From Aristolochia californica (lineage: Eukaryota > Streptophyta > Magnoliopsida > Piperales > Aristolochiaceae), in assembly GCA_029961685.1 (NCBI GenBank), contig JARWKL010000008.1, positions 16,153,981-16,217,980 of the forward strand: a stretch of DNA of 64,000 nucleotides. The letters are read 5' to 3'. Below are positions 1 through 13,116 of the stretch, piece by piece. The position numbers and the translations under genes were made by a program. The notes beneath the pieces are model-generated. The model searched no databases, was not told the origin of the DNA, and worked only from the letters and a program-made list of their open reading frames with translations. Position 1 is the first letter of the stretch, and each line of letters starts with the position of its first letter.

Positions 1-129
1 GTCAGCTTTTTGTAAATTGGCAAAATAATGGCTTGTTTGACTCGAGTAAATATCCCAACGCTCGTTCACTTGAGTATTTAATGTTATTCTCTTTAAAAGG
101 TTTGGATCCATAGGTCATTTCCATCTTTA

Positions 130-168
130 ACATGTTTCAAGCATGCCTATCCATTTTTTAAAACATGT
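130..168. repeat. Conserved dyad: ACATGTTT ... AAACATGT around a GCATGC core (M1 example)
   Basis: ACATGTTT at 130-137 and AAACATGT at 161-168 are perfect 8-base inverted repeats separated by 23 bases that include the palindrome GCATGC. The same arrangement occurs at the same offset in most monomers, for example 45857-45864 with 45888-45895. Mutated copies also exist (M80 has ACAAGTTT). It could extrude as a hairpin or bind a dimeric protein; neither is shown. Confidence 0.8.
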
Positions 169-1349
169 GTAGAACCGTCTCTTTCTTATAAAATTCCGAG
201 CTATTAGGGTTGAACTAGTGGAATTTCCAAAACTTAGATAACATAACTTTTGTGTTCATTTGTGTTGTGTGAATAAATTTTCTTTACTTACAATTTTCTA
301 TTGCTTTAAATTCTTTCCATAAAAAATCCCTAAAATTTTCATTTTGTTGTGATCGATTTTCCTTTTATCACTTTTTTTGTTTACGAGATGAAGGGAAAGT
401 CAAAACAGAAGTTTTGATTTAAGAAAAAAGTATACATCTAAAATGGGAATGCATACTACACAAATGTAGAGAGAGATAATTCCAAAAAGTGTCTGTAATA
501 TTTAGGGATTGTAGACTCTTTTTAGTTTTTATATATCAGGTTCTGCATTCGTCGGGAAAAGGAGGCGGGGAATTTTTAATGGAGTGTTGACTCCCAATCC
601 ATAAGTCATTCCTTATAAAAATATAGGCCGTTACGCATGGAATATCACTTTAAAATGGTCTATGATCGTTAGGTCAGCTTTTTGTAAATAGGCAAAATAA
701 TGGCTTGTTTGACTCGTGTAAATATCCCGATGCTCGTTCACTCGAGTATTTAATCTTATTCTCTTTAAAAGGTTTGGATCCAAAGTTCATTTGCATCTTT
801 AACATGTTTCAAGCATGCCTATCCATTATTTAAAACATGTGTAGAAATGTCTCTTTCTTATAAAATTCCGAGCTATTAGGGTTGAACTTGTGGAATTTCC
901 AAAACATGGATAACAAAACTTTTGTGTTCATTTGTGCTGTGTGAATAAATTTTATTTACTTACATTTTTTTATTGCTTTCAATTCTTTCGACGTATAAAC
1001 CTTAAAATTTTCATTTTGTTCTGATCTATTTGCCTTTTATGTCTTTTTTTTTTTTACGAGATGAAGGGAAATTGAAAACTCAAGTTTTGATTTAAGAAAA
1101 AAGTACACATCTAAAATGGAAAAGCACAATGCACAAATGTAGAAAGAGATAATTCCAAAAACGTGTCTGTAATTTTAAGGGATTGTAAACTGTTTTTAGT
1201 TTTCATATATCTGGTTCTGCAATTGCCAGGAAAATGGCGAGGCAGGGGATTTTTAATTGAGTGTTGACTCCCAATCCATAAGTCATTCCTTACAAAAATA
1301 TAGCCTATTACGCATGATAAATTACTTTACAATCATCTGTGATTGTTAA

Positions 1350-1899
1350 GTCAGCTTTTTGTTAATGTGCAAAATAATGGCTTGATTGACTCGAGTAAAT
1401 ATCCCACCGCACGTTCACTTGAGAATTTAATATTATTCTCTTTAAAAGGTTTGGATCCATAGGTGATTTGCGTCTTTAACATGTTTAGAGCATGCATATC
1501 CATTTTCTTTACTTACATTTTTTTATTGCTTTCAATTCTTTCGACACTTAAACCCTAAAATTTTCATTTTGTTCTGATCTATTTGCCTTTTATCTCTTTT
1601 TTTGTTTACGAGATGAAGGGAAAGTGAAAACTCAAGTTTTGATTTAAGAAAAAAGTATACATCTAAAATGGAAATGCACAATGCACAATGTAGAGTGAGA
1701 TAATTCCAAAAAAGCTCTGTGGTTTTTAGGGATTGTAAACTCTCTTTAGTTTTTATATATCAGGTTCTGCAATCGTCAAGAAAATGGGGAGGCAGGGGAT
1801 TTTTAACAAAGTGTTGAATCTCAATTCATAAGTCTTTCAATACAAAACTATAGCCCGTTAAGTACGATAAATCACATTTCAATCATCTAAGATCGTTAG
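1350..1899. repeat. Short chimeric monomer M3 (550 bp)
   Basis: About 126 bp are missing at 1501-1510, where the sequence passes directly from TATCCATTTT to CTTTACTTACATTT. The 5' part matches M9 (shared CATAGGTGATTTG). The 3' part matches the preceding M2: both read GCTTTCAATTCTTTCGAC, TTTGTTCTGATC and GAAAATGG-GAGGCAGGGG. The join lies in a T-run that gives at least four bases of microhomology. Deletion with exchange between monomers explains this better than simple deletion. Confidence 0.75.
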
Positions 1900-4800
1900 G
1901 TCAGCTTTTTCTAAATGGGCAAAATAATGGCTTGTTTGATTCGGGTAAATAACCCACTGCGCGTGCACTTGAGAATTTAATGTTATTCTCTTTAAAAGGT
2001 TTGGATCAATAGGTCATTTGCATCTTTAACATGTTTCTACCATGCCTATCCGTTTTTAAAACATGTGTAGAAAAATCTCTTTCTTATAAAATTTCGAGCT
2101 ATTAGGGTTGATTTAGTGGAATATCCCAAACTTGGATAACAAAACTTTTGTGTTCATTTCTGTTTTGTGAATAAATTTTCTTTACTTATATTTGTTTATT
2201 GATTTTAATTTTTTCCATACATAAACTCTAAAAGTTTCATTTTGTTGTGATATATTCTTCTTTTATCTCTTTTTTTGTAGACGAGATGAAGGGAAAGTGA
2301 AAACTCATGTTTTGATTAAAGAAAAAAGTATACATCGAAAATGGAAATGCACAATGCAAAAATTTAGAGAGAGATAATTCCAAAAAAAAGTGTCTGTAAT
2401 TTTTAAGAATTTTAAACTCTTTTTAGTTTTTATAAATCAGGTTCTGCAATCGCCAGGAAAAGGGGGAGGCTAGGGATTTTTAACTGAGTGTTGATTGCCA
2501 ACCCATAAGTCATTCCTTACAAAAATTTAGCCCGTTATGCATGATAAATTACTTTACAATCATCTATGATCATTAGGTCAGCTTTTTGTAAATGGGCAAA
2601 ATAATGGCTTGTTTGACTCGGGTAAATATCCCACCGCACGTGCACTTGAGAATTCAATGTTATTTTCTTTAAAAGGTTTGGATCCAAAGGTCATTTGCAT
2701 CGTTAACATGTTTCATGCATGCATATCCATTTTTTAAAACATGTGCCAAAATATTTCTTTCTTATAAAATTCTGATCTATTAGGGTAGAACTAGTGGAGT
2801 TTCCTAAAATTGGACGACAAAACTTTTCTGTTCAATTTTGGTGCGTGAATAAATTTTTTTTACTTACGTTTTTTTATTGCTTTAAATTCTTTCCAAACAA
2901 AAACTCTAAATTTTACATTTTGTTGTGTTCTAGTTGCTTTTTATCTCTTTTTTTGGTTTACGAGATGATGGGAAACTGAAAACTCAAGTTTTGATTTAAG
3001 AAAAAAGTAGACAGCTAAAATGGAAATGCACAATGCACAAATGTAGAAAGAGATAATTCCAAAAAATTTTCTGTAATTTTTAGGGATTGTAAACTCTTTT
3101 TAGTTTTTATATATCAGGTTCTTCAATCGTCGGGAAAATAGTGAGGCGGGCGATTTTTAACTGAGTGTTGACTCCCAATCCATAAGTCATTCCTTAAAAA
3201 AATATAGCCCGTTACGCATGATAAATTACTTTACAATCATCTATGATCGTTAGGTCCGCTTTTTCTAAACGGGCAAAATAATGGCTTGTTTCACTCGGGT
3301 AAATATCCCATCGCACGTTCACTTGGGAATTTAATGTTATTCACTTTAAAAGGTTTGGATCCATAGGTCACTTGCAACTTTAACATTTTTCAAGCATGCA
3401 TATCCATTTTTTAAAACCTTTGAAGAAAAATCTCTTTCGTATAAAATTCCGAGCTATAAGGGCTGAACTAATGGAATGTCCCAAAATCGGATAACAAAAC
3501 TTGTGTATATTTGTGGTGTGTGAATAATTTTTCTTTACATTCTTCAATTGATTTAAATTCTTTCCATTCAAAATCCCGAAAATTTTCGTTTCGTTGTGAT
3601 CTATTTGCTTTTTATCTCTTTTTTTGTTTACGAGATATAGGGAAAGTCAAAACTCAAGTTTTTATTTAAGAAAAAAGTATACATCTAAAATGGAAATGCA
3701 TAATGCCCAAATGTAGACAGAGATAATTCCAAAAAGTGTCTGTAATTTTTAGGCAATGTAAATTCTTTTTAGTTCTTATATATCAGGTTCTGCAATCGTC
3801 GAGAAAAAGAGGTGGCGACGGATTTTTAACGGAGTGTTAAATCCCAATCCATAAGTCATTCCTTACAAGAATATCGCCCGTTACGCTTGATAAATCACTT
3901 TGCAATCATCAATGATCGCTCGGTCAGCTTTTCTTAAATGGGCAAAATAATGGTTTGTTTGACTCGAGTAAATATCCCAACGCTCGTTCACTTGAGAATT
4001 TAATGTTATTCTCTTTAAAAGGTTTGGATCCATAGGTCATTTCCATCTTTAACATGTTTCAAGCATGCCTATCCATTTTTTTAAACATGTGTACAAACGT
4101 CTCTTTCCTATAAAATTCCGAGCTACTAGGGTTGAACTAGTGGAATTTCCCAAACTTGGATAACAAAAAATTTGTGTTCATTTCTGGTGTGTGAATAAAT
4201 TTTCTTTACTTACTATTTTCTATTGCTTTAACCTCTTTCCATACAAAATCCCTAAAATTTTCATTTTGTTGTGATCGATTTTCCTTTTATCTCTTTTTTT
4301 GTTTACGAGATGAAGGGAAAGTCAAAACACAAGTTTTGATTTAAGAAAAAAGTATACATCTAAAATGGAAATGCACACTACACAAATGTAGAGAGAGATA
4401 ATTCCAAAAAGTGTCTGTAATTTTTAGGGATTGTAGACTCTTTTTTGTTTTTATATATCAGGTTCTGCAATCTTCGGGAAAAGGAGGAGGCGGGGGATTT
4501 TTAACGGATGAATCCCAATCCATAAGTCATTCCTTACAAAAATATAACCCGTTACGCATGAAAAATCACTTTAAAATCATCTATGATTGTTAGGTCAGCT
4601 TTTTGTAAATGGGCAAAATAATGGCTTCTTTGATTCGTGTAAATATCCCAACGCTCGTTCACTTGAGAATTTAATGTTATTCTCTTTAAAAGGTTTGGAT
4701 CCAAAGGTCATTTTCATCCTTGACATGTTTCAAGCATGCCTATCCATTGTTTAAAACATGTGTAGAAACGTCTCTTTCTTATAAAATTCCGAGCTATTAG

Positions 4801-6574
4801 GGTTGAACTAGTGGAGTTTCCAAAACATGGATAACAAAATTTTTGTGTTCATTTGTGTTGTGTTAATAAATGTTCTTTACTTACATTTTTTTATTTCTTT
4901 CAATTCTTTCCTAACATAAACCCTAAAATTTTCATTTTGTTCTGATCTATTTTCCTTTTATCTCTTTTTTTGTTTACGAGATGAAGGGAAAGTGAAAACT
5001 CAAGTTTTGATTTAAGAAAAAAGTATACATCTAAAATGGAAAAGCACAACGCACAACTTTAGAAAGAGATAATTCCAAAAAAGTGTATGTAATTTTTAGG
5101 GATTGTAAACTCGTTTTAGTTTTCATATATCTGGTTCTGCAATCGCTGGGAAAATGGGGAGGCAGGGGATTATTAACTGAGTGTTGACTCCCAATCCATA
5201 AGTCATTCCTTACAAAAATATAGCCTGTTACGCATGATAAATTACTTTACAATGATCTATGATCGTTAGGTAAGCTTTTTGTAAATCTGCAAAATAATGG
5301 CTTGTTTGACTCGGGTAAATATCCCACCGCACGTTCACTTGAGAATTTAATGTTATTCTCTTTAAAAGGTTTGGATCCATAGGTGATTTGCATCTTTAAC
5401 ATGTTTCAAGCATGCATATCCATTTTTTAAAACATGTGTAGAAAAATTTCTTTCTTATAAAATTCTGAGCTATTAGGGTTGAAGTAGTGGAATTTCCCAA
5501 AATTGGATAACAAAACTTTTGTGTTCAATTGTGCTGTGTGAATAAATTTTCTTTACTTACATTTTTTATTGCTTTAAATAATTTCCATACAAAAACCCTA
5601 AATTTTTTATTTTGTTGAGATCTATTTGCCTTTTATCTCTTTTTTATTTACGAGAAGAAGGGAAAGTGAAAAGTCAAGTTTTGATTTAAGAAATAGTATA
5701 CTTCTAAAACGGAAATGCACAATGCACAAATGTACGAAGAGATAATTCCAAAAATTGTATATCAGGTTTTGTAATCGTTGGGAAAAGGGGGACGCGGGTG
5801 ATTTTTAACGGAGTGTTGACTCCCAATCGAAAAGTCATTCCTTACAAAAAATAGCCGTTACGCATGTTAAATCACTTTACAGTCATCTATGATCGATAGG
5901 TCAACTTTTTGTAAATGGGGAAAATAATAGCTAGTTTGACTCGGGTAAATATCCCATCACATGTTCACTTGAGAATTTAATGTTATTCTCTTTAAAAGGT
6001 TTGGATCCATAGGTCATTTGAATCTTTAACATATTTGAAGCATGCCTATCCATTTTTTAAAACATGTGTAGAAAAATCTCTTCCTTATAAAATTCATAGC
6101 TATTAGGGTTCAACTAGTGGTTTTTCCCAAACTTGGATAACAAAACTTTTGTTTTCATTTGTGGTGTGTGAATAAATTATCTTTACTTATATTTGATTAT
6201 TGCTTTAAATTCTTTCCATACATAAATCCTAAAATTTTCATTTTTTTGTGGTCTATTTGCCTTTTATCTCTTTTTTTGTTTACGAGATGAAGGGAAAGTG
6301 AAAAATCAAGTTTTTATTTATGGAAATAGTATACATCTAAAATGGAAATGCACAATGCACAAATGTAGAGAGAGATAATTCCAAAATGTTTCAGTAATTT
6401 TTAGGGATTATAAACTCTTTTTAGTTTTTTTTTATCAGGTTCTGCAGTCGTCGGGAAAAGGGGGAGGCGAGGGATTTTTAACTAAGTGTTGACTCCCAAT
6501 CCATAAGTCTTTCCATACAAAAATATAGCCCATTAAACATAATAAAGCTCTTTCCAATCATCTATGATCATTAG

Positions 6575-7821
6575 GTCAGTTTTTTGTAAATGGGCAAAAT
6601 AGTGGCTTGTTTGACTCAGGTAAATATCCCACCACACGTTCACTTGAGAATTTAATGTTATTCTCTTTAAAATCTTTGGCTCCATAGGTCATTTGCATCT
6701 TTAATTTGTTTCAAGCATGCATATCCATTTTTTAAAACATATGTAGAAAAATCTCTTTCTTTTAAAATTCCGAGCTATTAGAGTCGAACAAGTGGAATTT
6801 TCCTAACTTGGATACCAAACTTTTGTGTTCATTTGTAGTGTGTGAATAAATTTTCTTTACTTACATTTGTTAATTTTTTAAAATTATTTCCGTACATAAA
6901 CTATAAAATTTTCATTTTGTTGTGATCTATTTGCCTTTTTTCTCTTTTTTTGTTTATGAGATGAAGGGAAAGTGAAAACACAAGTTTTGATTTAAGAAAA
7001 AAGTATACATTTTAAATGGAAATGCACAATGCACAAATGTAGACTCTTTTTAGTTTTTATATAACAAGTTTTGCAATCGTCGGGAAAAGGGGGAGGCGGG
7101 GGATTTTTCACTGAGTGGTGACTCCTAATCCATAAGTCATTCCTTAAAAAAATATAGCCCGTTACGTATGATAAATCACTTGTTTGACTCGGGTAAATAT
7201 CCCACCGTATGTTCACTTGAGAATTTAATGTTATTCTCTTTAAAATGTTAGGATCCATAGGTCATTTTCATCTTTAACATGTTTCAAGCATGCATATCCA
7301 TTTTTTATAACATCAGTAGAAAAATCTATATCTTATAAAATTCTGAACTATTAGGGTTGAACTAGTGGAATTTCCCAAACTTGGATAAAGAAGCTTTTGT
7401 GTTCATTTGTGGTGTGTGAATAAATTTTCTTTATTTAAATTTTTTATTGCTTTAAATTGTTTCCATACATAAACTCTAAAATTTTTATTTTGTTGTGATC
7501 TATATGCCTTTTATCTCTTTTTTTGTTTACGAGATGAAGGGAAAGTGAAAACTCAAGTTTTTATTTAATAAAAAAGTATAAATCTAAAATGGAAATGCAC
7601 AATGCACAAATGTAGAGAGAGATAATTCAAAAAAGTGTCTATAATTTTTAGGGATTGTAAATTCTTTTTAGTTTTTATATATCAGGTTCAACAATCGTCG
7701 GGAAAATGGGGTGGTAGGGAATTTTTAACTGAGTCTTGACTCCCAGTCCATAAGTCATTCCTTACAATAATATAGCCCATTACGCATGATAAATCACTTT
7801 ACAATAATCTGTGATCTTTAG
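6575..7821. repeat. Monomers M11-M12 with two microhomology-type deletions, one removing the monomer boundary
   Basis: Two registers occupy 1247 bp instead of about 1350. At 7038-7044 the sequence jumps from CACAAATGTAG to ACTCTTTTTAG, losing about 48 bp with GTA-type microhomology. At 7178-7183 it jumps from AAATCACTT to GTTTGACTCGGG, losing roughly 60 bp including the phase-1 block, with CTT microhomology. An 88-codon reading frame on the minus strand (6992-7258) crosses both junctions and owes its length to them. Confidence 0.85.
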
Positions 7822-8146
7822 GTCAGCTTTTTTGTAAATGGGCAAAATAATGGCTTGTTTGACTCGGGTAAATATCCCACCGCATGTTCACTTGAGAATT
7901 TAATGTTATTCTCTTTAAAAAGTTAGGATCCATAGGTCATTTTTATCTTTAACATGTTTCAAGCATGCCTATCCATTTTTTAAAACATGTGTAGAAAAAA
8001 CTCGTTCTTATAAAATTCCGAGCTATTAGGGTTGAACTTGTAGAATTTCCCATTCTTGGATAACAAAAGTTTTGTGTTCATTTGTGGTGTGTGAATAAAT
8101 TTTCTTTACTTACGTTTGTTTATTCCTTTAAATTCTTTCCACACAT

Positions 8147-8156
8147 AAACCCTAAA
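8147..8156 (-). repeat. Telomere-like word AAACCCTAAA within a monomer (M13 example)
   Basis: The word equals one and a half units of the plant-type telomere repeat (TTTAGGG on the other strand). It recurs at the same offset (about 326) in many monomers, while others read AAACTCTAAA. A single unit per monomer is not a telomere tract. Confidence 0.6.
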
Positions 8157-10643
8157 ATTTTCATTTTGTTGTCATCTATTTGCCTTTTATCTCTTTTTTT
8201 GCTTACATGATGAAGGGAAAGTGAAAACTAAAGTTTGGATTTAACAAAAAACTATACATCTAAAAAGGGAATGCACAATGAAGAAATGTAGAGAGGGATA
8301 TTTCCAAAAAGTGTCTGTAATTTTCATGGATTGTAAACCCTTTTTAGTTTTTATATATCAGGTGCTGCAGTCGTCGGGAAAATGGGGAGGCTGGGAATTT
8401 TTAACAGAGTGTTGACTCCCAATCCATAAGTCTTTCCATACCAAAATATAGCCCGTTACGCATGATAAATCACTTTACAATTACCTATGATCGTTTGGTC
8501 AGCTTTTTGAAAATAGGCAAAATAATGGCTTGTTTGACTCGGGTAAATATCCCACCGCATTTTCACTAAAGAATTTAATGTTATTCTCTTTAAAAGGTTT
8601 GGATCCATAGGTCATTTGCAGCTTTAACTTGTTTCATGCATGCATATCCATTTTTAAAAACATGTGTAGAAAAATCTCTTCCTTATAAAATTCAGAACTA
8701 TTAGAGTTGAACTTGGATAACAAAACTTTTGTGTTCATTTGTGGTGTGTGAATAAATTTTATTTACTTAGATTAGTTTATTGCTTTAAATTCTTTCCATA
8801 TATAAAATATAAAACTTTCATTTTGTTGTGATCTATTTGCCTTTTATCTCTTTTTTTTTTTACGAGATGAAGGGAAAGTGAACACTCAAGCTTTGATATA
8901 AGAAAAAAGTATACATCTTAAATAAATATGCACAATGCACAAATGTAGAGAGATAGTTCATAGAAGTGTCTTTTATTTTTTAGGGATTGTAAACTCTTTT
9001 TAGTTTTTATAAATCAAGTTCTGCAATTGTCGGGAAAAGGGGGAGGCGGGGGATTTTTCACTAAGTGTTGACTCCTAATCCATAAGTCATTCCTTACAAA
9101 AATATAGCCTGTACGCATGATAAATCACTTTACAATCATCTATGATTGTTAGGTCAGCTTTTTGTAAATGTGCAAAAGAATTATTTGTTTGACTCGGGTA
9201 AATATCCCACCTCACGTTCACTTGAGAATTTAATGTTATTCTCTTTAAAAGGTTTGGATCCCTAGGTCATTTGCATCTTTACCATGTGTCAAGCATGCAC
9301 TTCCATTTTTTAAAACATATGTAGGAAAATCTCTTTCTTATAAAATTCCGAGTTATTTCTCAAACTAGTGGAATTTCTCAAACTTGGATAACAAAACTTT
9401 TGTGTTCATTTGTGGTGTGTGAATAAATCTTCATTACTTACATTTGTTTATTTCTTTAAATTATTTCCATTCATAAACTCTAAAATTTTCATTTCGTTGT
9501 GATCTATTTTCGTTTTATCTCTTTTTTTCTTTACAAGATGAAGGGAAAGTGAAAACTCAAGTTTGGATTTAAGAAAAAAATATACATCTAAAAAGGAAAT
9601 GCACAATGCACAAATGTGGAGAGAGATAATTAAAAAAAGTGACTGTAATTTTTACGGATTGTAAACACTTTTTAGTTTTTATTTATCTGGTTCAACAATC
9701 GTCGGGAAAAGAGGGAGGTGGGGGATTTTTAACTGAGTGTTGACTCCCAATCCATAAGTCTTTCCATACAAAAATATAGCCCGTTACGAATGATATATCA
9801 CTTTACAATCACCTATGATCGTTAGGTCAACTTTTTGTAAATGGGCAAAATAATGCCGTGTTTGACTCGGGTAAATATCCCACCATACGTTCACTTGAGA
9901 ATTTAATGTTATTCTCTTTAAAAGGATTGGATCCATAGGTCATTTGCATCTTTAACTTGTTTAAAGCATGCATGTCCATTTTTAAAAACATGTGTAGAAA
10001 AATCTTTTTCTTATAAAATTCTGAGCTATTAGAGTTGAACAAGTGGAATTTCCCAAACTTTGATAACAAAACTTTTGTGTTCATTTGTAGTGTGTGAATA
10101 AATTTTCTTCACTAACATTTGTTTATTGTTTTAAATTCTTTCCATACAAAAACTCTAAATTTTTCCTTTTGTTGTGATCTATTTGCCTTTTATCTCTTCT
10201 TTTTTGTTTACGTGATGAAGGGAAAGTGAAAAATCAAGTTTTGATTTAAGAAAAAAGTATACATCTGAAAAGGAAATGCACAATGCACAAATGTAGAGAG
10301 ATATAATTCCAAAAAGTGTCTGTAATTTTTAGGGATTGTAAACTCTTTTTAGTTTTTATCTATCAAGTTCTATAGTCGATGGGAAAAAGGGGAGGCGGGG
10401 AATTTTTAACTAAGTGTTGACTCCCAGTCCATAACTCATTCCTTAAAAAAATATAGCCCGTTACGCATGATAAATCACTTTACAATCATCTATGATCTTT
10501 AGGTCAGATTTTCATAAATGGGCAAATAAATGGCTTGTTTGACTCGGGCAAATATCCCACCGCACGTTCACTTGAGAATTTAATGTTATTCTCTTTAAAA
10601 GGTTTGGATTCATAGGTCATTTGCATCTTTAACATGTTTCAAG

Positions 10644-10687
10644 CATGCAAATCCATTTTTTAAATCATGCAAATCCATTTTTTAAAT
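10644..10687. repeat. Perfect 22-bp tandem duplication inside M17
   Basis: Positions 10644-10665 and 10666-10687 are identical 22-mers beginning CATGCAAATCC and ending TTTTTTAAAT. The paired monomer M22 (near 14037) carries only one copy with an A replacing one T. The duplication is therefore private to M17 and younger than the 5-monomer duplication. It explains why M17 is 695 bp long. Confidence 0.95.
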
Positions 10688-13095
10688 CATGTGTAGAAAA
10701 ATCTCTTTCTTATAAAATTTTGAGCTATTAGGGTTGAACTAGTGGAATTTCCCAAACTTGGATAACAAAAGTTTTGGGTTCATTTGTGGTGTGTGAATAA
10801 AATTCCTTTACTTACATTTGTTTATTTCTTTAAATTCTTTTTATACATAAACTCTAAATTTTTCATTTTGTTGAGATCTATTTGCCTTTAATCTCTTTTT
10901 TTTTTCGAGATGAAGGGAAAGTGAAAACTCAAGTTTGTAGTTAAGAAAAAAGAGTACATCTAAAATGAAAATGCATAATGCTCAAATGTAGAGAGAGATT
11001 ATTCCAAAAAGTGTCAGTAATTTTTAGGGATTTTAAACTCTTTTTAGTTTTTATATATCTGGTTCAGCAAATGCCGGGAAAAGGGGGAGGCTAAGGATTT
11101 TTACCTGAGGTTTGACTCCCAATCCATAAGTCATTCCTTAAAAAAATAGAGCCCGTTACACATGATAAATCATGTTACAATCATCTATGATCGTTAGGTC
11201 AGCTTTTTATAAATGGGCAAAATAATATCTTGTTTGGGTAAATATCCCAAAGCACGTTCACTTGAGAATTTAATGTGATTCTTTTTAAAAGTTTTGGATC
11301 CATTGGTCATTTGAATATTTATCATGTTTCATGCATGCATATCCATTTTTTAAAACATGTGTAGAAAAATCTCTTTCTTATAAAATTCTGAGCTATTCGG
11401 GTTGAACTAGTGGAATTACCCAAACTTGGATAACAAAACTTTTGTGTTCATTTATGTTGTGTGAATAAATTTTATTTACTTATATTTGTTTATTTCTTTT
11501 AATTATTTTCATACATCAACTCTAAAATTTTCATTATGTTGTGATCTATTTGCCTTTTTTCTCTATTTTTTTTATGAGATGAAGAGAAAGTGAAAACTCA
11601 AGTTTTGATTTAAGAAAAAGGTATACATCTTAAATGGAAATGCACAATGCACAAATGTGGAGATAGATAATTTCAAAAAGTGTCTGTAATTTTTAGGGAT
11701 TGTAAATTTTTTTTAGTTTTTTTATATTAGGTTCTACAATCGTCAGGAAAAGGGAGAGCCCGGGGATTTTTAACTAAGTGTTGACTCCCAATCCATTACT
11801 CGTTCCTTAAAAAAATATAGCCCGTTATGCATGATCAATCACTTTACAATCATCTATGACCCACTAGTCAGCTTTTTGTAAATGTGCAAAAGAATGGCTT
11901 TTTTGACTCAGGTATATATCCCACCGCATGTTCACTTGAGAATTTAATGTTATTCTCTTTAAAAGGTTTGGATCCATAGGTCATTTGCAACTTTAACATG
12001 TGTCAAACATGCATATCCATATTTTAAAACATGTGTAGAAAAATCTCTTTCTTATAAAATTAAGAGCTATTAGGGTTGAACTAGTGGAATTTCCGAAAGT
12101 AGGATAACAAAACTTTTGTGTTCATTTGTGGTGTGTGAATAAATTTTTATTATTTATATTTTTTATTGCTTTAAATTCTTTCCATTCGTAAACTCTAAAA
12201 TTTTCATTTTGTTGTGATCTATTTGCCTTTTATCTCTATTTTTGTTTACGCGATGAAGGGCAAGTGAAGACTCAAGTTTTGATTGAAGAAAAAAGTATAC
12301 GTCTAAAAAGGAAATGCACAATGCACAAATGTAGAGAGATATAACTCCAAAAAGTGTCTGCAATTTTTAACGATTGTAAACTATTTTTAGTTTTTATATA
12401 TCAGGTTCTGCAATCATCGGGAAAAGGGGGGAGGCGGGGGATTTTTTACTGAGTGTTGACTCCTAATCCATAAGTCATTCTTTTCAAAAATATAGCCTGT
12501 TATGCATGATAAATCACTTTACAATCATCTATGATCGTTAGGTCAGCTTTTTGTAAATGGGCAAAATAATGGCTTGTTTGACTCGGGTAAATATCCCACA
12601 GCATGTTCACCTGAGAATTTAATATTATTCTCTTTAAAAGGTTTGGATCCACAGGTCAGTTGCATCTTTAACATGTTTCAAGCCTTCATATCCATTTTTT
12701 AAAACATGTGTAGAAAAATCTCTTCCTTATAAAATTCCGAGCAATTTCGGTTGAAGTAGTCAAATTTCCCAAACCTGGATAACAAAAATTTTGCGTTCAT
12801 TTGTGGGGTTTGAATAAATTTTATTTACATACATTTGTTTATTTCTTCAAATTCTTTCCCTACATAAACTCAAAAATTTTCATTTTGTTGAGATGTATTT
12901 GCCTTTCAACTCTTTTTTTTTTTACGAGATAAAGGGAAAGTGAAAACTCAAGTTTTGATTTAATAAAAAGAGTATACATCTAAAATGTAAATGCACAATG
13001 CACAAATGTATAGAGAGATAATTCCAAAAAGTTTTTTCAATTTTAAGGGATTGTAAACATTTTTTAGTTTTTATATATCAGGTTCTGCAATCGTC

Positions 13096-13116
13096 GGGAA
13101 AAGGGGGAGGCGGGGG
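13096..13116 (+). repeat. Consensus G-rich block of the monomer (M20 example)
   Basis: Runs GGG, GGGGG, GG and GGGGG lie within 21 bases, right after CAATCGTC and before ATTTTTAAC. This is the only strongly G-rich part of an otherwise A/T-rich monomer, and it lies on the plus strand in every copy. The runs vary in length between monomers (short GGAGGCGGGG in M26 and M33, nine Gs in M73). It permits a bulged or two-layer G-quadruplex at best, except in M73. Confidence 0.8.

Larger units (their letters stand above)
1..5269. repeat. Array segment M1-M8 with a 6-monomer (about 3.92 kb) higher-order shift
   Basis: Monomer starts: 1, 673, 1350, 1900, 2577, 3254, 3923, 4594. M1, M2 and M3 are closest to M7, M8 and M9 (starts 3923, 4594, 5270), a constant displacement of 3920-3922 bp. 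Shared private variants include CAACGCTCGTTCAC in place of CACCGCACGTTCAC (46 and 3970), GGGAAAGTCAAAAC (393 and 4314), a TACACAAATG word with GATTGTAGACTC (about 455-515 and 4377-4440), TTTGTTCTGATCTATTT in M2 and M8, and CATAGGTGATTTG in M3 and M9. M4-M6 are ordinary monomers between the two copies. This is a fragment of a higher-order repeat. Confidence 0.8.
5270..9825. repeat. Array segment M9-M15, no clear higher-order period, several deletion-bearing monomers
   Basis: Monomer starts: 5270, 5900, 6575, about 7182 (boundary deleted), 7822, 8498, 9153. M9 belongs with M3 of the previous block. I did not find a fixed displacement linking the others. M9 lacks about 45 bp near 5755. M11 carries two deletions (near 7041 and 7180). 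M14 lacks 18 bp near 8709, where GAACTTGG replaces the usual GAACTAGTGG...ACTTGG. M13 contains an exact AAACCCTAAA word at 8147-8156. No gene or inserted element is seen. Confidence 0.85.

Noticed and set aside
4470..4500. CENP-B-box-like match around the TTCGGGAAAAGGAGG segment
   Set aside because: This copy matches seven of nine essential positions of the box core, but the consensus (AATCGTCGGGAAAAGGGG) matches only about five, and the central CG of the second half is absent. Chance similarity in a G-rich block is more likely.
10644..10687. Octamer-like ATGCAAAT words as regulatory sites
   Set aside because: They result from one substitution in the common ATGCATAT word plus the local 22-bp duplication. 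There is no gene nearby.
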